DNA of 64,000 bases from Flavobacteriales bacterium (GCA_023251075.1 JAHEZM010000007.1:1-64000); one strand, 5' to 3'. Shown: positions 8,880 through 17,727, counted from the first letter of the stretch. Notes: generated from the letters alone by a model not told the origin. Made by a program: numbers and translations.

Positions 8880-11278
8880 CGACCTCCTCCCGATGGAGAG
8901 TGATTCTTATCCTCTTTATCAATAAACCATTTCGATCCTAATTTCCAATTGAAAGACAAGTACACTACTCTATTGTCCCAATAGTACAAATAACTTCTTT
9001 CAAATCCATTTACATTGCTGATTCCAGAATATCTAAGGGTGTGGAATAAATCCTGACAATTTACTTTGATGGAACCTCTGCCAGTGAAAATATCTTTCTT
9101 AATTGATAAACCCACACTTCCCAATTGGTTGTTGATGGTATAACCCGCCAAATGTTTCATTTGATAAAAACCTGTTAATTCAATCGACCATTTTTTAGGT
9201 AAAGTAAAAGTTTGTGTGGTACTAAAATTAGCACTGGTATAACTATAATCTACTGTTGCTTTCATATTACTCAAATAGCCAGCTATCCTATTGTTATTTA
9301 CCATTCCAAAAAACTGAATAGTCCACCATTTTTTTACCGGCACATATAAAGAAGTAGATAAGCTTATACTTTCACTTAAAGGAATATTGATGGTAGTCAT
9401 ATCTAAAATGTTAGAAGAATCTCGCTGACTAATAGCCCATTCTTGTATAGCGTTTATTGCTTTGCTATAGCCTAATGTAGTAATGAGCGCACCATCGCGA
9501 TAGCTGTGCGACAATTCAAAATTATTACTAATGCACGGCAACACTTTTGGATTTCCACTGAACAAAGAATAAGGATCGGTGAAATAACTTACCGGAGACA
9601 TCATTTGTCCATCCGGGCGACGAATTCTTTTATTGTAAGCAAAACTGATATTGTGTTTTTCAGTAGCATTAAAATTTACCGACGCAGAAGGAAAAAACTG
9701 AAGAAAATTTCTATCAAATGAAGAACCCGATAATTTTTCCTTTCCGTTGGCCAACCAATATTCAGATCTCAATCCACCCCTCACTCCCCATTTTTTTTCA
9801 TTCCAGGCACCTTGTATATAAGCAGCGCTTATGTGCTCTTTAAAACTATACAATAAAGATGCAGGCACTGCGGGAACAAATGCTATTTTTTGTGCAATAC
9901 CATAATCTAAATCAAAATCATTTTGATTGTAATAGTATTTCACGCCCGATTCCACTTTTAATTTTTGGAAGTACTTTTTTTCAAAATCAACTTTAGCAGA
10001 AAAATTATTCGATATTCCCGGAAGGCTACTGGTGAAATAAGCTGTATCTCTAGCTCCATTCAATGAGCGCTCAATAGTAGCATCTAAATTACTGGTACCA
10101 AATTCAACGTTATGATTTAGTCCACCACTTACCGAACCTGTAGAATCTAATTTATAATTGAAATCAGCTCCTGTAGAAAAGGAATAACCATAATAAGGTT
10201 CAATAGCTCTTGTTTCGTTGGCCTGACTAATATTTTGAAGCGAATCACGAATAGTACTTCCATCATTCGAATTCCATTTACCATCCCACAAAACACCAAA
10301 GTGAGAAACACCTATATTCAATTTTGAATTTACATCGTAATTCCCTCCGAAAGAATACGATTGGGAATTGTTGTGTGATTCATATATTGCTTTTTGATCG
10401 TAATGCATTGCAGAATCAGGAGAACCGAAAGTTCTGTAATTATTACTTACCGAACGATTGTGATTTTTATTCAAATTCAAAGATGCATTCCAATTCCATT
10501 TCCCCGCATTGTAAGCCAGGTTCACTCCACCATTCATCTTCGTGTAAAAACCTTGTCCGAAAGTACCCTGAACGTTTCCATAAAATCCTTTTTTGGCCGA
10601 TTTTTTAAGATTAATATTAATGATACCACCCACTCCCTGAGCATCATATTTCGCAGAAGGAGTACTTATAATTTCAATATTATCAATCTCTGTGGCCGGC
10701 ATAGATTTAAGAATCATTGCCACTTGTTTAGTAGACATGTAAATCATCTTGTTATTGAACATCACCGACACATTACTTTTTCCTTTCAAAGTAATATTGT
10801 CGTTATTATCCACCATAACTCCAGGCATCCTGCGCAATAAATCCAAAGCCATCAAACCGGTGGTAGATGTCATTTCCTTAACATCTACTGTGGTTTTTCC
10901 GGCTTCTTGCTGAATGATACTTTTCTTAGCTTGTATAGTAATTGTATTGGTTTGCTTAACCTCCTGCTTCAAAAAAACATCGTGTTGAATATTTACTGAA
11001 TCTGCTAAAACAAGGGATGATTTATACTCACCATACCCTACAAAAGAAACTTTAATAGAGTATTCTCCTTTCTCTAATTTGCTGAATTTATAAAATCCAC
11101 GGGCATCTGTAGTTACAGAATTCAACGCTATGGTATCACTGATTTTGCTAACAGAAACAACAGCAAATTCTAAAGGCGTTTTTAAAGTATCACTGAAAAC
11201 AAATCCTGAAATTTGTTGCGAAAAACTGATTTGCTGAATAAGCAAAAACAGCAGAGTGAAGGAGAAATATCTTCTCAT
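8876..11278 (-). CDS. Outer-membrane beta-barrel protein, TonB-receptor-like with carboxypeptidase-regulatory-like domain
   Basis: 800 residues. The signal peptide is MRRYFSFTLLFLLIQQISFS. Residues about 22-105 are a CarboxypepD_reg-like domain (ISGFVFSDTLKTPLEFAVVS). A plug-like region follows (GLMALDLLRRMPGVMVDNN, TEIDNIEIISTPSAKYDAQG), where the usual GP-x-LLYG loop is replaced by TPSAKYDAQGVGGIININL. The long C-terminal barrel fits the outer membrane beta-barrel family 14 type. Such proteins are related to TonB receptors, but no substrate can be named. The last residues (NHSPSGGGR) lie beyond the barrel. A LytS/LytTR operon is divergent from it, so that system may control it (inference). 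Confidence 0.85.
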   Translation of the reverse strand: MRRYFSFTLLFLLIQQISFSQQISGFVFSDTLKTPLEFAVVSVSKISDTIALNSVTTDARGFYKFSKLEKGEYSIKVSFVGYGEYKSSLVLADSVNIQHDVFLKQEVKQTNTITIQAKKSIIQQEAGKTTVDVKEMTSTTGLMALDLLRRMPGVMVDNNDNITLKGKSNVSVMFNNKMIYMSTKQVAMILKSMPATEIDNIEIISTPSAKYDAQGVGGIININLKKSAKKGFYGNVQGTFGQGFYTKMNGGVNLAYNAGKWNWNASLNLNKNHNRSVSNNYRTFGSPDSAMHYDQKAIYESHNNSQSYSFGGNYDVNSKLNIGVSHFGVLWDGKWNSNDGSTIRDSLQNISQANETRAIEPYYGYSFSTGADFNYKLDSTGSVSGGLNHNVEFGTSNLDATIERSLNGARDTAYFTSSLPGISNNFSAKVDFEKKYFQKLKVESGVKYYYNQNDFDLDYGIAQKIAFVPAVPASLLYSFKEHISAAYIQGAWNEKKWGVRGGLRSEYWLANGKEKLSGSSFDRNFLQFFPSASVNFNATEKHNISFAYNKRIRRPDGQMMSPVSYFTDPYSLFSGNPKVLPCISNNFELSHSYRDGALITTLGYSKAINAIQEWAISQRDSSNILDMTTINIPLSESISLSTSLYVPVKKWWTIQFFGMVNNNRIAGYLSNMKATVDYSYTSANFSTTQTFTLPKKWSIELTGFYQMKHLAGYTINNQLGSVGLSIKKDIFTGRGSIKVNCQDLFHTLRYSGISNVNGFERSYLYYWDNRVVYLSFNWKLGSKWFIDKEDKNHSPSGGGR

Positions 11279-11328
11279 AATAGTCAGGCGATTAAAGTTT
11301 CGAAAAGTTGATATTTCATCCTACCCTC

Positions 11329-11340
11329 TGCAAATTTGCA
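11329..11340. promoter_or_regulatory. 12-bp perfect palindrome upstream of the receptor gene
   Basis: TGCAAATTTGCA is a perfect 12-bp palindrome lying about 50 bp upstream of the receptor start at 11278. It may be a dimeric regulator site; in AT-rich DNA it could also be chance. Confidence 0.2.
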
Positions 11341-11374
11341 AAAGAAAACTGAATATTAAATTGTGATTCATAAA

Positions 11375-11482
11375 TTAATTGTTCCAAGTTTTTTCTTCTT
11401 GATTAACTACGGTTAAAGTATTAAGGCGAAGTTCTGTACTCGTTACAATAAAAACACAAATTAATATCAAAGTCTTTTTCAT
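11375..11482 (-). CDS. Possible 35-residue secreted peptide
   Basis: A short frame starting at the ATG complementary to 11480-11482 reads MKKTLILICVFIVTSTELRL and ends in EEKTWNN. The first 14 residues have the charge-then-hydrophobic pattern of a signal peptide, leaving a mature part of about 20 polar residues. It lies in the otherwise empty 407-bp gap between the receptor (-) and the kinase operon (+), reading in the same direction as the receptor and ending about 97 bp before it. There is no homology to name. A chance frame is possible at this length. Confidence 0.3.
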   Translation of the reverse strand: MKKTLILICVFIVTSTELRLNTLTVVNQEEKTWNN

Positions 11483-11592
11483 AGCTTAAATTTTAGTTCT
11501 GCAAATCAGCTGAATTTATAGTGGCTAAAGAATCGAAATCTTCAGAAAGCCCAAATACACCTATACTTCGGTATTTTTATCAGACCAAAGGG

Positions 11593-11628
11593 TTGGTAGA
11601 TAAATACAGAGTGTTCGTAGGTAAATAC
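11593..11628 (+). promoter_or_regulatory. Direct repeat with 21-bp period, candidate LytTR binding site
   Basis: TTGGTAGATAAATAC at 11593-11607 recurs as TTCGTAGGTAAATAC at 11614-11628 (13 of 15 bases the same), with starts 21 bp apart, two helical turns. LytTR-family regulators bind imperfect direct repeats with a period of about 21-22 bp. The repeat ends about 57 bp upstream of the kinase start in an operon that ends with a LytTR regulator, so autoregulation is likely. No binding data are implied. Confidence 0.5.
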
Positions 11629-11685
11629 CCTATTTGAACAGGCAAGTGTTTACTGAGAAAAAGGCTTTTAGTACATTTGATCAGA

Positions 11686-12693
11686 ATGAATAAAATCATT
11701 AAAATCATACTGCACTGTTTTTATTGGTTAAGCTATCTCAGCTTCAGTTTTATTCTGTACACATTGCCTTACTATAAAAAAGAAAACGTTGTTCAATTCG
11801 TAGTTTATTATGCTTGCCAAGTGGCCGTTTACCTTATTGCGTTTTATATTAACTACAGCATATTAATTCCTAAATTCTTATTTCAAAAAAAATATTTTCA
11901 CTACTTAATTTCATTAGCTCTGCTTTTAATACTTTTTCATCTGGGATTAATTCAATCTTGGGGAGGCTATTACAGCGGACAAATTTTACCCAGAAACGAC
12001 CAAATAGAATCATTGATTGGAGCCACTACACAAATGCTTTTTGTGAGTGCCGCTTTTAAATTTATTGATTATTGGATGGAGAGTGAAAAGAAAAAAAGAG
12101 AACTTGAAATCGAAGTAAAACAAGCAGAGTTACTTTTCTTGAAATCACAAATAAGTCCGCATTTCTTATTCAATACCTTAAATAACATTTACGGACTGGC
12201 TTTAACAGAATCGAAAAACACTGGTTCAGCAATTGCTCAGTTGAGAAACTTAATGAATTATATAGATAATTTTAGCACTACTAGTCGTACTTCTATAAAG
12301 AATGAAATTCTTCAAATGCAAAACTTCATTCAACTCAATCTTTTAAGATATAGCGTTAAAGTAAATTTTAATTCAAATTGTACTCCGGAAATGGAAAGCT
12401 ATTTAATTGAATCGATGCTTTTTTTACCCTTTATAGAGAATGCATTTAAACACGGAAATATCAATAACAATGCTGTTATCGACATTAACTTTTCAGCAAA
12501 AAACAATCACATTTATTTCTCAGTTACCAACGAAATAAACCCTAACAAAAGAATTGATGATGTTGGAGGAATTGGAATCGCTAATATTAAACGACGCCTG
12601 GAATTAGTGTACGACAAGCAGTTTAAAATTGATATTGAAAAATCGGAATCAAGATACAGCACCCATTTACAAATAGATTTACTTGAAAAATAA
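11686..12693 (+). CDS. LytS-type membrane sensor histidine kinase
   Basis: 335 residues from the ATG at 11686. Four hydrophobic segments fill residues about 5-115, followed by a charged helix (ESEKKKRELEIEVKQAELLF). The His_kinase (PF06580) H-box is SQISPHFLFNTLNNI, with the phosphoacceptor His intact. The ATPase part has LPFIENAFKHG (N-box) and GGIGIANIKRRLELVY (G-box). It should autophosphorylate and signal to the LytTR regulator encoded two genes downstream. The stop overlaps the next gene by 11 bp. The ligand is unknown, and no periplasmic sensor domain is present. Confidence 0.92.
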   Translation: MNKIIKIILHCFYWLSYLSFSFILYTLPYYKKENVVQFVVYYACQVAVYLIAFYINYSILIPKFLFQKKYFHYLISLALLLILFHLGLIQSWGGYYSGQILPRNDQIESLIGATTQMLFVSAAFKFIDYWMESEKKKRELEIEVKQAELLFLKSQISPHFLFNTLNNIYGLALTESKNTGSAIAQLRNLMNYIDNFSTTSRTSIKNEILQMQNFIQLNLLRYSVKVNFNSNCTPEMESYLIESMLFLPFIENAFKHGNINNNAVIDINFSAKNNHIYFSVTNEINPNKRIDDVGGIGIANIKRRLELVYDKQFKIDIEKSESRYSTHLQIDLLEK

Positions 12694-13507
12694 ATTATTC
12701 ATATTGATTCACCTCTCATTTTGGGTTTTAAACATCCTTAACCTTGCTTTTCTATCCAAGCTATCGTTAAATGTTTCACTCCTTTTACATTCCCTTTTCA
12801 TTCCTCTGTTCTACTTAAATTATTTCATTTTCATACCATACTTTTTTAAAAAGAAAAAAATACATTTCTACACTTTATGGGTAGTCACATACTTCATCAC
12901 CTATTGCTTTTCTTACGCTCCTTTTAGAATATTTTTATGGGGCGATCCCAGCAAAACTTTTGCGGAACAAATGCCCTTCAGCATTTGGATATCTTTTACC
13001 GTTGCCATTTATTTCGGAGCCATTTGCCTGTTTAGCAGATTGGTATATGATTCTTATCAAAACACCCAAAAAACAGAACATTTAGAAAGAGAAAAACAAA
13101 AGCAACAAATTGAATCGCTCCGTTCATATATCAACATCCCTTTTATGCTTTCGTCATTATCTTTAGCCGAAGAACAAACAAAAGAGTCGTTTGAAAAAAC
13201 ACAAAGCACCATCCTTCAGCTATCCAATATTTTGAAACACAATTTATATTACAACAACATCAAAAACACGAATGAAAATATAGAATTCATAAAAGATTTG
13301 GCTTGTTTAATTGCCAATCTAAATCACTTGAAGTTTGATTTAACCATTAGCGATAATCATATTTCAATGTTGTTCTTATCAAAAAACGACACCCATAAAT
13401 TTCTTTGTTCACTAAAGGAAAATTTTAGAAAACCCTTAACCTATTCTATTAACGAAACAGGCTGTAAAGTCAACCTAAATATTCCTAAATTTAACCATCA
13501 TGATTAA
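12683..13507 (+). CDS. Degenerate LytS-like pseudokinase
   Basis: 274 residues, apparently starting at TTG 12683: an in-frame stop lies just upstream (12674-12676) and there is no ATG until deep inside the protein. The start MKNKLFILIHLSFWVLN resembles that of the kinase before it, and about four membrane segments follow. Where the partner has ISPHFLFN, this protein has INIPFMLS, so the phosphoacceptor His has become Pro. The N- and G-boxes of the ATPase domain are missing and the C-terminus is short. It is therefore a membrane protein with kinase ancestry but no kinase chemistry. It overlaps both neighbours (11 bp and 8 bp), which implies balanced, coupled synthesis; a dimer with the active kinase is an inference. 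Confidence 0.75.
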   Translation: MKNKLFILIHLSFWVLNILNLAFLSKLSLNVSLLLHSLFIPLFYLNYFIFIPYFFKKKKIHFYTLWVVTYFITYCFSYAPFRIFLWGDPSKTFAEQMPFSIWISFTVAIYFGAICLFSRLVYDSYQNTQKTEHLEREKQKQQIESLRSYINIPFMLSSLSLAEEQTKESFEKTQSTILQLSNILKHNLYYNNIKNTNENIEFIKDLACLIANLNHLKFDLTISDNHISMLFLSKNDTHKFLCSLKENFRKPLTYSINETGCKVNLNIPKFNHHD

Positions 13508-14210
13508 CTGCATTGCCATCGACGACGAACCTCTAGCTTTAGAAGTGATTGAAAGTCACTTAAGTAAAATACCTTTTGTGAATTTGGTGGCCAAGGTGCG
13601 TAATCCACTTCAAGCCATTGAAATCATTAACAATAACGATATCCATTTCATTCTTTTAGATATACAAATGCCCGAGTTAACAGGCATTGAGTTTTTAAAA
13701 ATTCTACAAAAAAAACCTATGGTGATTTTCACCACCGCTTATCCCAACTATGCTGTAGAAAGTTACGATTTAGATGCTATTGATTATTTGGTTAAACCCA
13801 TCCCTTTCGATCGAATGCTGAAAGCTATTTTGAAAGTGAAAGCAAAAACAAGCTCTGCTACACTTGTTGTTTCTACTACCAACCCTGTTGCTCCCGATTT
13901 CATTTTTGTTAAAACGGAATATAAAACCATTAAAATTTTCTTAAACGATATTTTACATATTGAAAGCCTAAAAGATTATGTTGTTTTTCATCTTGAAAAT
14001 GAAAAAATCTCCTCTTTATTAAGTTTATCTTATGTAGAAGAACAACTTCCTAAAGAACAATTTATGCGCATTCACCGATCCTTTATTGTAGCCATCAACA
14101 AAATAAAGGAGATAGAAAGAAACACTATACTGGTGGGGAATTCAAGAATAAGTATTGGCGAAAACTACCGCAATGAATTCAAAAAAATTATTGAGAACAA
14201 TAAAATGTAA
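13500..14210 (+). CDS. LytTR-family response regulator
   Basis: 236 residues. The receiver domain occupies about 1-120, with the acidic pair DDE at the N-terminus, the phosphoacceptor Asp in FILLDIQMPELTG, a conserved Thr in MVIFTTAYPNYA and the Lys in DYLVKPI. The C-terminal LytTR DNA-binding domain runs from about 140 to 236 (FIFVKTEYKTIKIFLNDILH, IESLKDYVVFHLE, FMRIHRSFIVAINKI). It is the output partner of the LytS kinase, and its ATG overlaps the pseudokinase stop by 8 bp. The direct repeat at 11593-11628 is a candidate target. Confidence 0.94.
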   Translation: MINCIAIDDEPLALEVIESHLSKIPFVNLVAKVRNPLQAIEIINNNDIHFILLDIQMPELTGIEFLKILQKKPMVIFTTAYPNYAVESYDLDAIDYLVKPIPFDRMLKAILKVKAKTSSATLVVSTTNPVAPDFIFVKTEYKTIKIFLNDILHIESLKDYVVFHLENEKISSLLSLSYVEEQLPKEQFMRIHRSFIVAINKIKEIERNTILVGNSRISIGENYRNEFKKIIENNKM

Positions 14211-14240
14211 CACCCTTCTATTTTTACCACTAATACAACT

Positions 14241-14452
14241 TTAACCACAGAGGGCACAGAGACTCAGAGTTCAAGAAATAATTTCTCTTATTCATTCGAT
14301 CACAGAGACACTGCGTTTTAATTAAGTTCACAGAGAGTAGTAACCAAAAATGTAATGGGTATATTTTAGTTCTGCCCACTGTGAACTCTGTAAAGCAAAG
14401 CGACTTTGTGTTCTAAATCGATCTCTGTGAAACTCTAAGCCTCTGTGGTTAA
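14241..14452. repeat. MITE/REP-like palindromic element built from CACAGAG units
   Basis: TTAACCACAGAGG at 14241-14253 is matched in inverted form by CCTCTGTGGTTAA at 14440-14452. Between them are further CACAGAG / CTCTGTG units in opposite orientations (for example GTTCACAGAG near 14328 and CTGTGAACTCTG near 14380), so the element can fold into a long imperfect hairpin. It fills most of the 311-bp gap between the regulator and pruA. There is no coding frame. Sequences with this AACCACAGAG..CACAGAG pattern are spread through many bacterial genomes; the mechanism of spread is not visible here. Confidence 0.7.
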
Positions 14453-14521
14453 AAAATTGTGTTTGATTTCATTCAATCCTTAAAATTCTTACATTAGATT
14501 TAAACATTGAATTATCACCCT

Positions 14522-16135
14522 ATGCAATTTCCTATTCCACAAAACGAAGCTACTCTTTCCTTTGCTCCGGGAACCAAAGAAAGAGAATTATTACAAAAAG
14601 AATTAGCGACTTTAAGAAGTCAGAAAATTGATATTCCTCTTTACATAGGCAACAAAGAAATTTTTACAGAAAATAAAATCACTGTTCAACCCCCACATGA
14701 TATTCATCATTCCCTGGGTACTTTTAGCATGGGAACCAAAGAACATGTGCAACAAGCTATTGATGCTGCACTGGCTGCCAAAACTGCTTGGAGCTCAACA
14801 CCATGGCAAGAAAGAGCAAAAATATTTTTAAAAGCAGCCGATTTAATTGCAGGAAAATACCGTTACAAAATATTGGCAAGTACCATGTTGGGACAAAGCA
14901 AAAATGCCTATCAGGCAGAGATTGATGCCGCTTGTGAATTGGCCGATTTTCTTCGATTCAACGTTTATTTCATGGAGAAAATTTATGCCGATCAACCCAG
15001 CTCCACTAATGAAGTAAGTAATAAAGTTGAATACCGTGCATTGGAAGGATTTGTGTTTGCCATTACTCCATTCAACTTCACTGCCATTGCCGGCAATCTT
15101 TTTGCTGCTCCTGCTTTAATGGGAAATACAGTAGTTTGGAAACCCAATGAAGCACAAGCTTATTCGGCTTACTTCACCATGGAGATTTTTAAAGAAGCAG
15201 GCTTACCTGCCGGTGTGGTAAATATGATTATTGCCGACGGACCGGAAACCGGAGATGTTGTTTTCAATCACAAAGATTTTGCTGGCTTGCATTTCACAGG
15301 CTCTACCAAAGTATTTAAATCGCTATGGAAAACCATTGGTGGCAATATCGATAAATACAAAAGCTATCCAAGAATCGTGGGAGAAACCGGCGGAAAAGAT
15401 TTTGTATTGGTGCATCCTTCAGCCGATGTAAAAGTAGTTTCCACTGCTTTATCTCGCGGTGCCTTTGAATATCAAGGACAAAAATGCTCAGCTGCTTCAC
15501 GCGCCTACATCCCGAAATCATTATGGCCTCAGGTAAAAGAACAATTATTGAAAGATGTAAATTCTTTTAAAATTGGCGGAACAGAAAACTTCGAAAATTT
15601 TGTAAATGCTGTTATCGATAAAAAAGCTTTCGATAGAATTGTATCTTACATTGAATACATCAAAACATCGAAAGAAGTAGAAATATTGGCCGGAGGAAAT
15701 TACGATTCAAGCAAAGGATATTTTATCGATCCAATGATTGTGTTAACTACTAATCCTCAGTACAGAACCATGTGTGAAGAAATTTTCGGACCGGTTTTAA
15801 CGATTTACGTTTATGCCGACAAAGATTTTGATGCAACATTAAAACTCATAGATAGCACCAGTGAATATGCATTAACAGGTGCAGTTATTTCTCAGGATAA
15901 AACAGCATTAGCTCATGCTTTAAAAGTTTTAGAACATGCCGCTGGAAATATATACATCAATGATAAACCTACAGGAGCCGTAGTAAACCAACAACCATTT
16001 GGTGGAGGAAGAGCATCGGGAACCAATGATAAAGCAGGTTCTTACATCAATCTATTGCGTTGGGTGAGCCCGCGTACCATTAAAGAAAATTTAAATCCAC
16101 CTACGGATTATAGATATCCGTTTATGGATAAATAA
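14522..16135 (+). CDS. pruA: L-glutamate gamma-semialdehyde (1-pyrroline-5-carboxylate) dehydrogenase
   Basis: 537 residues from the ATG at 14522. It oxidises glutamate semialdehyde, formed from proline via pyrroline-5-carboxylate, to glutamate with NAD+ in the cytoplasm. The aldehyde dehydrogenase signatures are present: FAITPFNFTAIAGN (cofactor and oxyanion region, about 179-192), VWKPNE, HFTGSTKVFKSLW, catalytic-base Glu288 in GETGGKD and nucleophile Cys322 in EYQGQKCSAASRAY. The C-terminal PFGGGRASGTNDKAG and SPRTIKENLNPPTDYRYP match the PutA/pruA clade. No proline dehydrogenase gene is adjacent. An in-frame TTG at 14507 is a possible but less likely start. Confidence 0.95.
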   Translation: MQFPIPQNEATLSFAPGTKERELLQKELATLRSQKIDIPLYIGNKEIFTENKITVQPPHDIHHSLGTFSMGTKEHVQQAIDAALAAKTAWSSTPWQERAKIFLKAADLIAGKYRYKILASTMLGQSKNAYQAEIDAACELADFLRFNVYFMEKIYADQPSSTNEVSNKVEYRALEGFVFAITPFNFTAIAGNLFAAPALMGNTVVWKPNEAQAYSAYFTMEIFKEAGLPAGVVNMIIADGPETGDVVFNHKDFAGLHFTGSTKVFKSLWKTIGGNIDKYKSYPRIVGETGGKDFVLVHPSADVKVVSTALSRGAFEYQGQKCSAASRAYIPKSLWPQVKEQLLKDVNSFKIGGTENFENFVNAVIDKKAFDRIVSYIEYIKTSKEVEILAGGNYDSSKGYFIDPMIVLTTNPQYRTMCEEIFGPVLTIYVYADKDFDATLKLIDSTSEYALTGAVISQDKTALAHALKVLEHAAGNIYINDKPTGAVVNQQPFGGGRASGTNDKAGSYINLLRWVSPRTIKENLNPPTDYRYPFMDK

Positions 16136-17626
16136 TTACCTGATTGCTAAAAATGTTTTCCCGATATTCTCTATCATTTTACCGGCCGTTAAAGCTTCTT
16201 CAGAAATTTCTGTAGCACTAATATCGCCTGATAAACCGTGAAGAAAAACGCCCAAGCAAGCTGCATTCACTGGAGTATATCCTTGCGCTAAAAGAGAAGT
16301 AATTAATCCGGTAAGTACATCGCCTGAACCCGCAGTTGCCATTCCTGGATTTCCGGTGGTATTGAAAAAACATTTTCCTTCAGGAGTACAAACAATAGAA
16401 TTGGCTCCTTTCAAAACAGTAACTACAGAATATGTTTTACAAAATTCTTTGAGCTTTTGAAAAGCTTCATAACTGTTGTTAAAATCGCCTACCAATCTTT
16501 TGAACTCTCCGGGATGTGGAGTTAGTACAGAATTTTTTGGAAGTAATTTCAATAATTTTTTATTGGCTGAAATAATGTTGAGCGCATCGGCATCCAGCAC
16601 TATGGGAGAACTCACCAATTTCAATATTTGAGAAAGTAGTTTTTCTGCTTTTTTGAAAGTCCCTAAACCTGGCCCTACCCCCACCGCATCAAATTGTTCT
16701 AAAGAGGTGATGTATTCTATTTCATAACCTTCACCACCCGGAAATGCCATTACTTCGGGCACTGCGGTTTGAATAATATTTAATCCTTTTCCGGGAACTA
16801 AAGCAGTTACCAATCCGGCACCGCCATGAATACAACTTTTAGAAGCCAATACTGCTGCTCCCATTTTTCCTTCCGATCCGGCAATGATTAAAGCGTGTCC
16901 GTAAGTTCCTTTGTGCCCGAATTTCTCTCTCTTTTTATGCAGCAATTTTGCGTCGCTCAATTCTATCGTTTCATGATCTTTGAATGAACCAATAAATTTC
17001 TGATTCAAACCAATGCTTACTATTTTTATTTCGCCGATGAAGGGAGCACTTTCTTTGAAAAAGAAACACAATTTCAGGCGTTCAAAAGTAAGTGTGATAT
17101 CCGCTTCAATCACTTCCAGAGAAGAAATATTTTCACACAATAAACCAGAAGGAAGATCAACAGAAACCACTGTATTGTCTCCCGCATTAACCTTTTGAAT
17201 CACCTGTAACCACTCACCTTCCAGCGGTCGACTTAAACCAATCCCAAAAAGAGCATCAATAATAATTGCTCCTGGATATAAGAAAAAATCATTGCAGTTT
17301 TTATACTCATGAAAAGAAATAGAACTCTCTTTTAATCTTTTGAAATTGATAGTGAAATCTTCAGAAGTTTTTTGAGAGAAACGAAATATTTCTACTTCAA
17401 CATTGTATCCATCGGCTTTCAATAATCGGGCTAAGGCCAAACCGTCGCCACCGTTATTTCCTGTACCGCAAAGAATTTGAAAAACAGAATCTTTAGAGAA
17501 TCGAGTGATCAATTCAGCTTTTAAAGCAAGAGCTGCATTTTCCATCAAATCGACTGATGCAACACCTTTGTAATCGAGGTATTGAAGATCGGCTAAATGC
17601 ATTTGTGTGGGAGAAAGGATTTCCAT
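16136..17626 (-). CDS. nnr: Bifunctional NAD(P)H-hydrate epimerase / ADP-dependent NAD(P)H-hydrate dehydratase
   Basis: 496 residues with two domains. The N-terminal YjeF_N epimerase domain (1 to about 210) has the N-terminal helix ADLQYLDYKG, CGTGNNGGDGLALARLL and VVSVDLPSGL. The C-terminal carbohydrate-kinase-like dehydratase (about 225-496) has KGTYGHALIIAGSEGKMGAA, VGPGLG, LDADALN, TPHPGEF and NTTGNPGMATAGSGDVLTG. The enzyme repairs hydrated NAD(P)H made by heat or by side reactions. It is the last gene of the nusB-to-nnr block. A large hairpin element lies between it and coaE. It meets pruA tail to tail with no spacer. Confidence 0.95.
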   Translation of the reverse strand: MEILSPTQMHLADLQYLDYKGVASVDLMENAALALKAELITRFSKDSVFQILCGTGNNGGDGLALARLLKADGYNVEVEIFRFSQKTSEDFTINFKRLKESSISFHEYKNCNDFFLYPGAIIIDALFGIGLSRPLEGEWLQVIQKVNAGDNTVVSVDLPSGLLCENISSLEVIEADITLTFERLKLCFFFKESAPFIGEIKIVSIGLNQKFIGSFKDHETIELSDAKLLHKKREKFGHKGTYGHALIIAGSEGKMGAAVLASKSCIHGGAGLVTALVPGKGLNIIQTAVPEVMAFPGGEGYEIEYITSLEQFDAVGVGPGLGTFKKAEKLLSQILKLVSSPIVLDADALNIISANKKLLKLLPKNSVLTPHPGEFKRLVGDFNNSYEAFQKLKEFCKTYSVVTVLKGANSIVCTPEGKCFFNTTGNPGMATAGSGDVLTGLITSLLAQGYTPVNAACLGVFLHGLSGDISATEISEEALTAGKMIENIGKTFLAIR

Positions 17627-17644
17627 GATTTTGTTTTTTTATTG

Positions 17645-17727
17645 GTACATCGTAGGGGCAGCCCTTGCGGCTGCCCAACATGATTTATGGATTTTGGGCA
17701 GCCGCAAGGGCAGCCCCTACGATGCAC
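17645..17727. repeat. Palindromic REP-like hairpin between coaE and nnr
   Basis: Two 32-bp arms at 17645-17676 and 17696-17727 are inverted copies differing at two positions, with a 19-bp loop. The core is GTAGGGGCAGCCCTTGCGG, far richer in G+C than the surroundings. The right arm runs into coaE: the coaE stop at 17717-17719 and its last few codons are made of element sequence. The motif resembles GTAGGGGCnnCCCTTG-type palindromes that recur in many bacterial genomes. It could also act as a transcription attenuator between coaE and nnr. Confidence 0.8.

Noticed and set aside
10324-10840. Plus-strand frames of 94 and 148 codons inside the receptor gene
   Set aside because: They lie wholly within the minus-strand beta-barrel gene at 8876-11278, have no signal peptide or domain, and show compositions expected of an antisense shadow.
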